This document shows, piece by piece, positions 1 to 12,038 of a stretch of DNA of 12,038 nucleotides. Source of the DNA: Candidatus Desantisiibacteriota bacterium. GTDB lineage: Bacteria > JACRDZ01. How positions within the stretch are numbered: the first letter of the stretch is position 1; the number at the start of each line of letters is the position of its first letter. Under the pieces are notes generated by a model, which made no database searches, was not told the DNA's origin, and was given only the letters and a program-made list of their open reading frames with translations. The position numbers were made by a program, and so were the translations under genes. The stretch lies in the NCBI GenBank assembly GCA_016209155.1, contig JACQWU010000228.1:1-12038 (forward strand), in the 5' to 3' direction.

Positions 1-1
1 T

Positions 2-514
2 AAGGAAGATGGGCAGGAAATAACAATTGCAGGGATAATCAGTAATATAAGTTTAAAGAGTACTAAAAAAGGCGATCGTATGGCTATTTTAACTTTAGAA
101 GATTTAAAAGGTACGATTGAAGTAGTTCTATTTCCTGAAAAATATCGCATAAACACAGAGCATATCCGTGAAGATGCTATTATTTTTGTTAAAGGAAGAG
201 TAGATACCACCGGAGAGAATCCCAAAATTATCGGGAATGAAATTATCCCGGTAGATGAAATAAAAAAACAGCTTCTTTCACGTTTTCATATTAAATTAAA
301 TACTGTTGGACTTGAGGAATCCGATTTAATTGATATGAAAAATTTAATTGTTAAAAATAAAGGCAAATGCGCTGTTTACCTGCATTTTTTTGATACCCAT
401 GGTAAGGAAACTATAGTAAGAGCAGCTTCAAATTATCTGGTTAATCCCACGGACAATTTTATAAATGCCATGGAAAAATTAGCCGGTGAAGAAAGCATAT
501 GGTTTAGTGATTGA
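2..514 (+). CDS. dnaE: DNA polymerase III subunit alpha, C-terminal fragment
   Basis: The frame is open from the left edge, so only the last 170 codons of this replicative polymerase are present; the start and the PHP and polymerase domains lie upstream. The first visible residues form the OB-fold: TIAGIISNI, KKGDRMAILTLEDLKG, then TIEVVLFPEKY. This is the typical single-stranded-DNA-binding OB domain that follows the polymerase core in DnaE. The remaining part (GRVDTTGENPKII onward) is the C-terminal region, which in the family contributes to contacts with DnaX (tau), whose gene is also in this window. An internal ATG at position 80 lies inside the OB-fold and is not a credible start. The stop at 512-514 is followed after 19 nt by nadD, so the two are probably co-transcribed. 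The family call is confident; the dnaE1/dnaE2-type subclass cannot be judged from this fragment. Confidence 0.93.
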   Translation, partial: KEDGQEITIAGIISNISLKSTKKGDRMAILTLEDLKGTIEVVLFPEKYRINTEHIREDAIIFVKGRVDTTGENPKIIGNEIIPVDEIKKQLLSRFHIKLNTVGLEESDLIDMKNLIVKNKGKCAVYLHFFDTHGKETIVRAASNYLVNPTDNFINAMEKLAGEESIWFSD

Positions 515-533
515 AGAAGGAGTTTAATTTAAT

Positions 534-1148
534 ATGAAAGAACGATTGGGAATTTTTGGGGGTACCTTTAACCCAATTCATTTTGGGCATTTAATTGTTG
601 CCCGTGAAGCTCTTGAGGAAATGAAACTTGATCATGTTATTTTTGTTCCGGCAAATATCCCGCCGCATAAAAATAAATCTGAGATTATAGACAGCAGGCA
701 TAGATTAAAAATGATTCAACTTGCCATAGACACAAATAAAATTTTTTCCGTTTCAGCCATTGAACTGGAACGATCCGGAAAATCTTACACTGTAGAAACG
801 TTAAAGAGCTTAAAAGGATTATATGAAAAATCAGAACTTTTTTTTATGATTGGCGCTGATAATTTAAAAGATATTAAATTCTGGAAAGATCCGGAAGGGA
901 TACTAAAGGAAGCAAATTTGATTATTCTTGCAAGACCGGGATATATGGAATATTTTAAAAATCCTGAAAAGTATTTCCCGTTTCTTACCAAAGATGAATT
1001 CGTAAAAAAAGTCACAGTATTATCTGTAACTGAAATAGACATTTCATCTTCCCATATACGTAACCGCCTCTTTCATAGAGAACCTGTTGATTATATGGTA
1101 CCGGAAAAAGTGAATGAGTATATTGTTGAACACGGGCTTTATAGATAG
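534..1148 (+). CDS. nadD: Nicotinate-nucleotide adenylyltransferase
   Basis: This enzyme transfers AMP from ATP to nicotinate mononucleotide to give deamido-NAD, a cytosolic step in NAD biosynthesis. The 204-residue length is normal for bacterial NadD. The nucleotidyltransferase signature GGTFNPIHFGH is at residues 9-19 (the HxGH-type catalytic motif). The second ATP-binding signature ISSSHIR is at residues 170-176, a small variant of the usual ISSTxIR. The central FFMIGADNL stretch is also typical. The start at 534 is supported by a strong ribosome binding site, AGAAGGAG, ending 13 nt upstream. The gene lies 19 nt after dnaE on the same strand. The rsfS gene that often follows nadD is absent; instead a decayed antisense remnant begins at the 3' end of nadD, with its frame overlapping the nadD stop by 10 bp. 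No clear intrinsic terminator follows. Confidence 0.96.
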   Translation: MKERLGIFGGTFNPIHFGHLIVAREALEEMKLDHVIFVPANIPPHKNKSEIIDSRHRLKMIQLAIDTNKIFSVSAIELERSGKSYTVETLKSLKGLYEKSELFFMIGADNLKDIKFWKDPEGILKEANLIILARPGYMEYFKNPEKYFPFLTKDEFVKKVTVLSVTEIDISSSHIRNRLFHREPVDYMVPEKVNEYIVEHGLYR

Positions 1149-1437
1149 GCTCTAAACCTTTTATCTCTATCCTGCATTCGTTCATACCCTACTTTTGCAA
1201 GCCAGAGTTTAATGGGTTCTGCTTTTGGACTTGGAACAGACTGCGTAAGGCGCAGAAGAGTTTCCGGATCAGCAGTATCAGTTAGATATTTTTTACCATC
1301 AGATGCTTTCATTTTCAGTTGGTGACAATTTGTCACCGACTCACTGCCTTCTTTTTTAGCCGCTCTTTTAGTTTATTCCGAAAGAAAATACTATCACCTC
1401 TTAAACATACAATTTGAGTAGTCTCCCAAAATATCCT
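1139..1437 (-). pseudogene. Decayed Bro-N/DinD-family (phage antirepressor-like) fragment
   Basis: Read on the minus strand, the frame from about 1352 down to 1139 gives ESVTNCHQLKM, DGKKYLTDTADPETLLRL and SVPSPKAEPIKLWLAKVGYE. This is the well-known core of Bro-N-domain proteins, a family that includes DinD and phage antirepressors. The matching upstream part, RNKLKERLK, is in a different frame (1437 to about 1353). The switch falls in a run of six A at 1352-1357, where one more A would restore RLKKEGSESVTNC. Similarity stops abruptly after VGYERMQ (about position 1172), next to the nadD end, so the C-terminal half is missing. No start codon or ribosome binding site supports a short functional protein; the GTG at 1336 is internal to the conserved core. 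What is seen is a frameshifted, C-truncated relic of a mobile or phage-derived gene. Family assignment is from remembered motifs, not a search. Confidence 0.78.
1321..1337. repeat. 17-bp near-perfect palindrome
   Basis: GGTGACAA-T-TTGTCACC is an 8-bp inverted repeat around a single central base. It lies inside the Bro-N remnant, where it encodes VTNCHQ on the minus strand. The symmetry could be an operator-like site or a by-product of the codons. No second copy was noticed elsewhere in the window. Confidence 0.5.
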
Positions 1438-1562
1438 TTAATACCAATGGTTTATGTCCTTATCACCTCTTTAACACGTTTTATGAGTAGTCGTTCAAAA
1501 TATTCAATAATGGCAAGGAGTTGCACTCCTATCACCTCTTGAATATACTTTCTCCAAATTGG
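1392..1562. repeat. Degenerate 69-bp tandem repeat, two full copies plus a partial third
   Basis: The string TATCACCTCTT (first 10 bases identical in all copies) begins at 1392, 1461 and 1530, exactly 69 bp apart each time. Copies 1 (1392-1460) and 2 (1461-1529) also share GAGTAGTC followed by CAAAATAT. By hand they match at about 45 of 69 positions; similarity is spread through the unit, not confined to one block. Copy 3 (from 1530) fades after about 20-30 bp. Because 69 is a multiple of three, each unit is 23 codons. On the minus strand copy 2 is fully open (IIEYFERLLIKRVKEVI), while copy 1 in that frame carries stops. It may be the eroded end of a repeat-containing gene adjoining the Bro-N remnant, or a non-coding satellite. 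Copy 2 also contains a small hairpin, GGAGT-TGC-ACTCC, at 1517-1529. Confidence 0.7.
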
Positions 1563-1681
1563 TTAAGATTGAACAAAAATGGTCAAAAAATTAAATAATG
1601 AAAATCGTAAGTTGTTAGAAGGAAAACTTTATGTGAGCATAAAAGGGGGAATTTATCTGAGCGCTAAAGGACATAATCTTT

Positions 1682-1730
1682 CCACTTTTTTGACTTTTTG
1701 TTCGAGTGGAAAAAAGTCAAAAAAAAGTGG
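1682..1730. repeat. Long A/T-rich inverted repeat (hairpin)
   Basis: The left arm CCACTTTTTTGACTTTTT (1682-1699) is complementary to the right arm at 1711-1730, which reads AAAAAGTC, eight A, then GTGG. The only irregularity is two extra A in the right arm, giving an 18-bp stem with a 2-nt bulge and an 11-nt loop (1700-1710). No T tract follows on the plus strand to make it a standard terminator, and the arms themselves carry the T and A tracts. It could be a terminus of a small mobile element, a bidirectional transcription barrier, or a structured RNA in the cfa leader. Confidence 0.65.
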
Positions 1731-1760
1731 ACTGAACCAATTTACCTGTTTTAAAATATA

Positions 1761-1766
1761 TATAAT
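1761..1766 (+). promoter_or_regulatory. Possible -10 element for cfa
   Basis: A perfect TATAAT lies about 110 bp upstream of the cfa start codon and just downstream of the long hairpin. No convincing -35 hexamer is present at 16-18 bp spacing, and the region is so AT-rich that chance TATAAT strings are expected. It is a weak candidate only. Confidence 0.25.
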
Positions 1767-1876
1767 ATTTAAATAAAAGGGTAAAAACAATATGAATGTC
1801 AGCGTAAATACATAAATAAAGGATCCCTTTTGATTGGGTAATTATTACAAAAAACAGAACCAAAATGGTGGTAATT

Positions 1877-2998
1877 ATGGAACTTTCTATATCAAAAAAT
1901 ATTATACAGGAAATTTTGCAGCCAGCTGATATCAAATTAAATGGGAATAATCCCTGGGACCTGAAAATTAAGGATAAAAAGTTCTATAAGAAAATATTTA
2001 ACGGAGGCCGTCTGGGACTGGGGGAATCTTATATGGCTGAATGGTGGGATTGCGACCGGTTAGATGATTTTTTTTATAAAATACTTCCAACATATCCGGA
2101 AAAAAGACTTAAAAAAAATGTTAACCATCTTTTTTATATATTGAAAAATATTCTTTTTAATGCAGGAAGTAAAAAAAAAGCATTTGAGGTCGGAGAAAAA
2201 CACTATAATCTGGGTAATGAACTTTTTCAAAATATGTTAGACAAAAGAATGGTGTACAGCTGCGGTTATTGGAAAAACGCTAAAACCCTTGATGACGCCC
2301 AGGAGGCAAAACTTGATCTTGTTTGCAAAAAAATAGGGTTAAAGCAAGGCGACAGGATTCTTGATATCGGCTGTGGATGGGGAAGTTTTGCTAAATATGC
2401 GGCAGAGAAATATAAAGCGAGGGTAGTAGGTATGACCGTGTCAGAGGAGCAGGTTGTGCTGGCAAAAAAAATGTGCATGGGATTACCTATAGAAATAAGA
2501 TTACAAGACTATAGGGATATAAATGATAAATTCGATCATATTATTTCAATTGGGATGTTTGAGCATGTCGGATATAAGAATTATCATAATTTTATGAGAA
2601 TAATTAATAATTGTTTAAAAGACACCGGACTCTTTTTGTTACATACTATCGGAAATAATCAAACATGTATAACCAATGACCAATGGTATAGCAAATATAT
2701 TTTTCCTAATTACCATATCCCTTCAATAAAACAAATAAGCACAGCGATTGAAGGTTTGTTTGTCGTTGAAGATTGGCATAACTTTGGTGCTGATTATGAT
2801 TTAACTCTAACTGCATGGTTTAATAATTTTAACGAGCATTGGGATAACTTATCGGAAACCTATGATAAGAGGTTCTACCGGATGTGGAAATATTATCTCT
2901 TAAGTTGTGCCGGAGCATTTCGAGCCAGGTATTTACAGCTTTGGCAGATAGTTTTTTCAAAAAAAGGAGTGACCGGCGGTTACCTATCAGTCCGTTAG
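1877..2998 (+). CDS. cfa: Cyclopropane-fatty-acyl-phospholipid synthase
   Basis: This SAM-dependent enzyme methylenates the double bond of unsaturated acyl chains in membrane phospholipids to make cyclopropane fatty acids, at the inner face of the membrane. From the chosen ATG the protein has 373 residues, close to the Escherichia coli enzyme (382). The N-terminal domain carries GLGESYMAEWWDCDRLD. The SAM-binding loop DIGCGWGSF begins near residue 163. The active-site cysteine sits in YSCGYW (near residue 129, equivalent to E. coli C139). FEHVG, LLHTIG, DWHNFGADYD and CAGAFRAR also match the E. coli family closely. The ATG at 1877 is preferred over the in-frame ATG at 1865 because GGTGG (1867-1871) lies 5 nt before it and nothing ribosome-binding-like precedes 1865. 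The gene stands alone between a decayed mobile-type region and a strong terminator, which is compatible with lateral acquisition. Confidence 0.96.
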   Translation: MELSISKNIIQEILQPADIKLNGNNPWDLKIKDKKFYKKIFNGGRLGLGESYMAEWWDCDRLDDFFYKILPTYPEKRLKKNVNHLFYILKNILFNAGSKKKAFEVGEKHYNLGNELFQNMLDKRMVYSCGYWKNAKTLDDAQEAKLDLVCKKIGLKQGDRILDIGCGWGSFAKYAAEKYKARVVGMTVSEEQVVLAKKMCMGLPIEIRLQDYRDINDKFDHIISIGMFEHVGYKNYHNFMRIINNCLKDTGLFLLHTIGNNQTCITNDQWYSKYIFPNYHIPSIKQISTAIEGLFVVEDWHNFGADYDLTLTAWFNNFNEHWDNLSETYDKRFYRMWKYYLLSCAGAFRARYLQLWQIVFSKKGVTGGYLSVR

Positions 2999-3010
2999 AG
3001 AATTTTATAA

Positions 3011-3041
3011 TACCTGAATCTTACATAGCAAGATTCAGGTA
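3011..3041. terminator. Intrinsic, probably bidirectional terminator between cfa and dnaX
   Basis: TACCTGAATCTT (3011-3022) pairs perfectly with AAGATTCAGGTA (3030-3041): a 12-bp stem with a 7-nt loop. It begins 12 nt after the cfa stop and is followed on the plus strand by AT-rich sequence ending in a run of T (3050s). On the minus strand it lies about 46 nt beyond the end of the DnaX tail frame, so it can serve both convergent genes. Confidence 0.85.
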
Positions 3042-3087
3042 ATAAAATATATTCTTTTTCTATCCGGATAAATGGAAAAAAATAATA

Positions 3088-3264
3088 TTAAGTTTTACTT
3101 ATTATTTTCCCGCTGAAAATATCAATGGCTTTTTCAATTATAGTTGTTTCATGAGCAGTATGTCCGTCGGATATTTTTCTGCTTTGAGTGGAAGTATTTT
3201 CTTTGGATATGGATGGTTTTACCAGTTGAGTTTTTATTTTAACAGGCCTTGCAAGTTTTTCAGT
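3088..3264 (-). CDS. dnaX: Out-of-frame C-terminal tail of DnaX (frameshift product)
   Basis: Past the zero-frame dnaX stop (3234-3236), the -1 frame is open from 3264 to its TAA at 3088-3090. Its last part, IIEKAIDIFSGKIISKT, has the look of the usual DnaX C-terminus, where a short helix of the form xKALDIFGGEIV ends the protein. Joining at the possible slippery site gives 49 further residues and a total of about 546, versus 497 without them. The two frames overlap only between 3234 and 3267, so any shift must happen in that 30-nt window. The break could be programmed frameshifting, a recent single-base mutation, or a sequencing error in an A run; the sequence alone cannot decide. The terminator and the end of this frame are well spaced, which favours it being the natural 3' end. 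Confidence 0.7.
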   Translation of the reverse strand, partial: TEKLARPVKIKTQLVKPSISKENTSTQSRKISDGHTAHETTIIEKAIDIFSGKIISKT

Positions 3265-4727
3265 TCAATACTTTTAGCAGAGGTAATACATGAGGCCAGA
3301 ATTGTTTTTTTATTTTTTTTCATCTCAGTATCCAGTTCTTTAAATATTTCAAGGATATTTTCCTGATTATTAATTATATATTTTTTTATTGGTTCAGCTA
3401 TATTCCTTTCTTCCGCAGCCTCTTTATTTAAAAGCGGCTCAACATAGCTATTTTCTGTTTTTATATCAGCTTTTTGCAGTAAATTCTCTTTTGGCAGAGG
3501 TTTATTTAATTGTGAAATTTTACTATCCCCGGCTATTGCAGTATTTTTTATATTTGAATTATTTAATGCATCGGGAATATTATTTCTCATTTTTTTTTCT
3601 AATGAAGTAATTTTTTCTGCCAGGTCAGATAGAGACTCTGTTTTTGCATAAATATTTATCTTAAGGCACATGAATTCCAGTTGATATCTTACCTGCTCAT
3701 GGCGTAATTGCGTTTCGCTTGTAGATAATATGTGCATCAATGTAAGAAGGTCCTCGTGTGTAATTTTTTTTGCCTGTTCTTTAAGATGAACTATCTCATA
3801 TTCATTTATTTCAAGTATCTTTTCCGGAGAGGAGCAGGAAAGAATTATCAATAAATTTCTGCAATACTCTATCAGACCTTTTAAAAATTGTTCAAGATCG
3901 CGTCCGTATTTTACAATTTCATCTATAATACCAAGCATCCCTGAAAGGTCATTTTTTATAATGCAATCTACAAAATTAGAAAATATTTCCTGATCATAAA
4001 GTCCGAGCAGGTCTATAACATCCTGCTTAGATACATTTTTACCGCTTGAAGCCATAATTTGCTCAAGCAAAGTTTCTGCATCCCTTAAGCTCCCTTCGGC
4101 ATTTTTTGTAATTATTTCAAGAGCTTCAATTTCAATATTGGCATTCTCCGCTTTTGTTATTTTGTTTAAAGTATCCACAATATCAGCATGGGATATTTTT
4201 TTAAATTCAAATCTCTGGCATCTTGAGATTATTGTAAGCGGAATTTTATGAGGTTCAGTAGTTGCAAATATAAAAATTACATGAGAAGGCGGTTCTTCAA
4301 GAGTTTTTAGCAAAGCATTAAAAGCCGACTTGGATAACATATGCACTTCGTCAATTATATATACTTTATAACGTCCGCGGGTAGGCAGAAATTTTACGTT
4401 TTCCCGCAGAGCGCGCACATCTTCTACACTCGTATTAGAGGCTCCGTCTATTTCTATTACATCGAGTGAATATCCCTCTGTGATTTCTTTACACGGGATA
4501 CATTCCTGACAGGGAGTCTCAGTCGGTCCTTTTTCACAATTTAGTGCTTTGGCAAGCACCCGGGCCATACTGGTTTTTCCTATACCTCTTGGCCCCGAAA
4601 AAAGATATGCATGAGCAATACGACCGCTGGCAATGGCATTTTTTAAAGTCTGGCTTACGTGCTTCTGTCCAACAATATTATCAAAATCATTCGGACGCCA
4701 TCTTCTGGCAATTACCATATAGGACAT
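3234..4727 (-). CDS. dnaX: DNA polymerase III subunit gamma/tau
   Basis: This is the ATPase of the clamp-loader complex, which loads the beta clamp at primed DNA and, in its long form, ties polymerase and helicase together. The start MSYMVIARRWRP is the family's standard N-terminus and is preceded by an AAGGGAA ribosome binding site. Walker A GPRGIGKT is at residues 45-52. The zinc module uses C64, C73, C76 and C79. Walker B ends in DEVH at 126-129 where DEAD/DEVH-type residues are usual. LLKTLEEPP, FATTEP and SRCQRFEF follow. Residues from about 380 to 450 form a variable lysine- and asparagine-rich linker before a more conserved C-terminal segment. The zero-frame product stops at 497 residues, and a conserved-looking tail continues in the -1 frame. 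The SRP RNA gene is immediately upstream on the same strand; recR and ybaB, common dnaX partners, do not follow. Confidence 0.95.
   Translation of the reverse strand: MSYMVIARRWRPNDFDNIVGQKHVSQTLKNAIASGRIAHAYLFSGPRGIGKTSMARVLAKALNCEKGPTETPCQECIPCKEITEGYSLDVIEIDGASNTSVEDVRALRENVKFLPTRGRYKVYIIDEVHMLSKSAFNALLKTLEEPPSHVIFIFATTEPHKIPLTIISRCQRFEFKKISHADIVDTLNKITKAENANIEIEALEIITKNAEGSLRDAETLLEQIMASSGKNVSKQDVIDLLGLYDQEIFSNFVDCIIKNDLSGMLGIIDEIVKYGRDLEQFLKGLIEYCRNLLIILSCSSPEKILEINEYEIVHLKEQAKKITHEDLLTLMHILSTSETQLRHEQVRYQLEFMCLKINIYAKTESLSDLAEKITSLEKKMRNNIPDALNNSNIKNTAIAGDSKISQLNKPLPKENLLQKADIKTENSYVEPLLNKEAAEERNIAEPIKKYIINNQENILEIFKELDTEMKKNKKTILASCITSAKSIELKNLQGLLK
3237..3243 (-). promoter_or_regulatory. 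Candidate -1 slippery heptamer in dnaX
   Basis: On the minus strand the zero-frame codons are (G) TTA AAA TAA, so a heptamer GTTAAAA is immediately followed by the stop codon. A tRNA on AAA can slip back one base and still read AAA, entering the tail frame. The related GUUAAAC is the slippery site of equine arteritis virus, so the form is not unprecedented. A second, less canonical site (G AAA AAC, decoding KN) lies about 12 nt earlier. No strong downstream hairpin was found. Confidence 0.35.
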
Positions 4728-4758
4728 AAAATTCCCTTACAAAAATATATAAATTATA

Positions 4759-4896
4759 TTCCCTGCAGAATTCACTTTACACCGGAATACTTGCGGCACA
4801 TAAAAAAATTCGCTTACCGCTGCTTCCTTCCGGACCTCACGGAGTTCACAAATATTTATTGCACAAGGACCGGCATCCAGCTTCATCTGCAGGGAA
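4759..4896 (-). ncRNA. ffs: Signal recognition particle RNA, small bacterial (4.5S-like) type
   Basis: The minus strand carries AGGTCCGGAAGGAAGCAGC (plus-strand 4819-4837), the diagnostic apical domain with the GGAA tetraloop and asymmetric internal loop that bind Ffh. It guides nascent membrane and secreted proteins, including the giant cytochrome here, to the translocon. The core hairpin is bounded by complementary CCGG strings (4870-4873 and 4782-4785), about 92 nt. Outside it, TTCCCTGCAGA (4896-4886) and TCTGCAGGGAA (4769-4759) can form a further perfect 11-bp stem. Ends are therefore set by structure and may be trimmed in the mature RNA. There is no Alu-type domain as in the long Bacillus RNA. 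It sits about 30 nt upstream of dnaX on the same strand, an arrangement also known from B. subtilis (scr-dnaX). Confidence 0.93.
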
Positions 4897-4910
4897 ACCT
4901 GATATCAAAA

Positions 4911-4916
4911 ATTATA
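4911..4916 (-). promoter_or_regulatory. Probable -10 element for ffs (and dnaX)
   Basis: A consensus TATAAT on the minus strand ends 14 nt before the predicted outer stem of the SRP RNA, the right distance for a transcription start around 4903-4905. No clear TTGACA-like -35 was found at 16-18 bp, in a very AT-rich background. dnaX may be reached by read-through. Confidence 0.45.

Positions 4917-12038
<7,122 letters not shown>

Larger units (their letters stand above)
1563..1876. other. Non-coding AT-rich gap upstream of cfa
   Basis: About 310 bp without a credible gene. It holds the long hairpin at 1682-1730, a possible -10 element at 1761-1766 and the cfa leader with its ribosome binding site. 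A 65-codon frame at 1579-1776 crosses the hairpin, has a low-complexity translation and no supporting ribosome binding site, and is not taken as a gene. Confidence 0.6.

Noticed and set aside
1392-1562. Possible CRISPR array from the evenly spaced TATCACCTCTT strings
   Set aside because: The identical block is only about 10-11 bp, similarity continues through the supposed spacers, and no cas gene is nearby. It is a degenerate tandem repeat.
1579-1776. 65-codon plus-strand frame upstream of cfa
   Set aside because: It runs through the long hairpin, has a low-complexity lysine/serine-rich translation, no ribosome binding site and no recognisable family.
1865-1876. Upstream ATG at 1865 as the cfa start
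   Set aside because: No ribosome binding site precedes it, whereas GGTGG lies 5 nt before the ATG at 1877 and the protein matches family length from there.

Overview
The window is AT-rich bacterial DNA. It holds a housekeeping backbone (dnaE, nadD, ffs, dnaX, pyrG) interrupted by accessory or decaying DNA and one very large gene for a secreted multiheme protein. The Sec-type signal peptide, 15 CXXCH heme sites and extracytoplasmic beta-rich domains suggest a diderm, probably anaerobic bacterium. The style resembles uncultured candidate-phylum genomes, but nothing here fixes the taxon, so that is inference only.

Layout. At 2-514 (+) is the C-terminal end of DNA polymerase III alpha (dnaE), followed 19 nt later by nadD (534-1148, +). 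From 1139 to about 1865 there is no intact gene. This stretch contains a frameshifted and truncated remnant of a Bro-N/DinD-like protein on the minus strand, 69-bp degenerate tandem repeats, and a long A/T-rich hairpin. A complete cyclopropane-fatty-acyl-phospholipid synthase gene (cfa, 1877-2998, +) follows and ends at a strong hairpin (3011-3041) that it shares with the converging dnaX gene. dnaX (minus strand, 3234-4727) is preceded by the signal recognition particle RNA (4759-4896, minus), the same scr-dnaX order as in Bacillus subtilis. The conserved-looking DnaX C-terminal tail lies beyond the zero-frame stop, in the -1 frame, next to a possible slippery heptamer.

From 5056 (+) one reading frame stays open to the end of the window, more than 2,300 codons. 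In order it encodes a signal peptide, 15 heme-binding motifs arranged in four-heme modules, a non-heme insert, Ig-like and S-layer-like domains, a right-handed beta-helix, and about 3.5 copies of a composite Ig-like repeat of about 195 residues. With no stop codon it then becomes CTP synthase (PyrG, from about 11434). A secreted cytochrome joined in frame to a cytosolic nucleotide-synthesis enzyme makes little sense as one product. The last Ig-like repeat is cut off where PyrG begins. The likely reading is a deletion (or an assembly misjoin) that fused a 3'-truncated cytochrome gene to pyrG, with PyrG made from the internal ATG at 11434 if the junction is real.

The strongest items for follow-up are the cytochrome-PyrG junction, the dnaX frameshift, and the domain architecture of the giant cytochrome.
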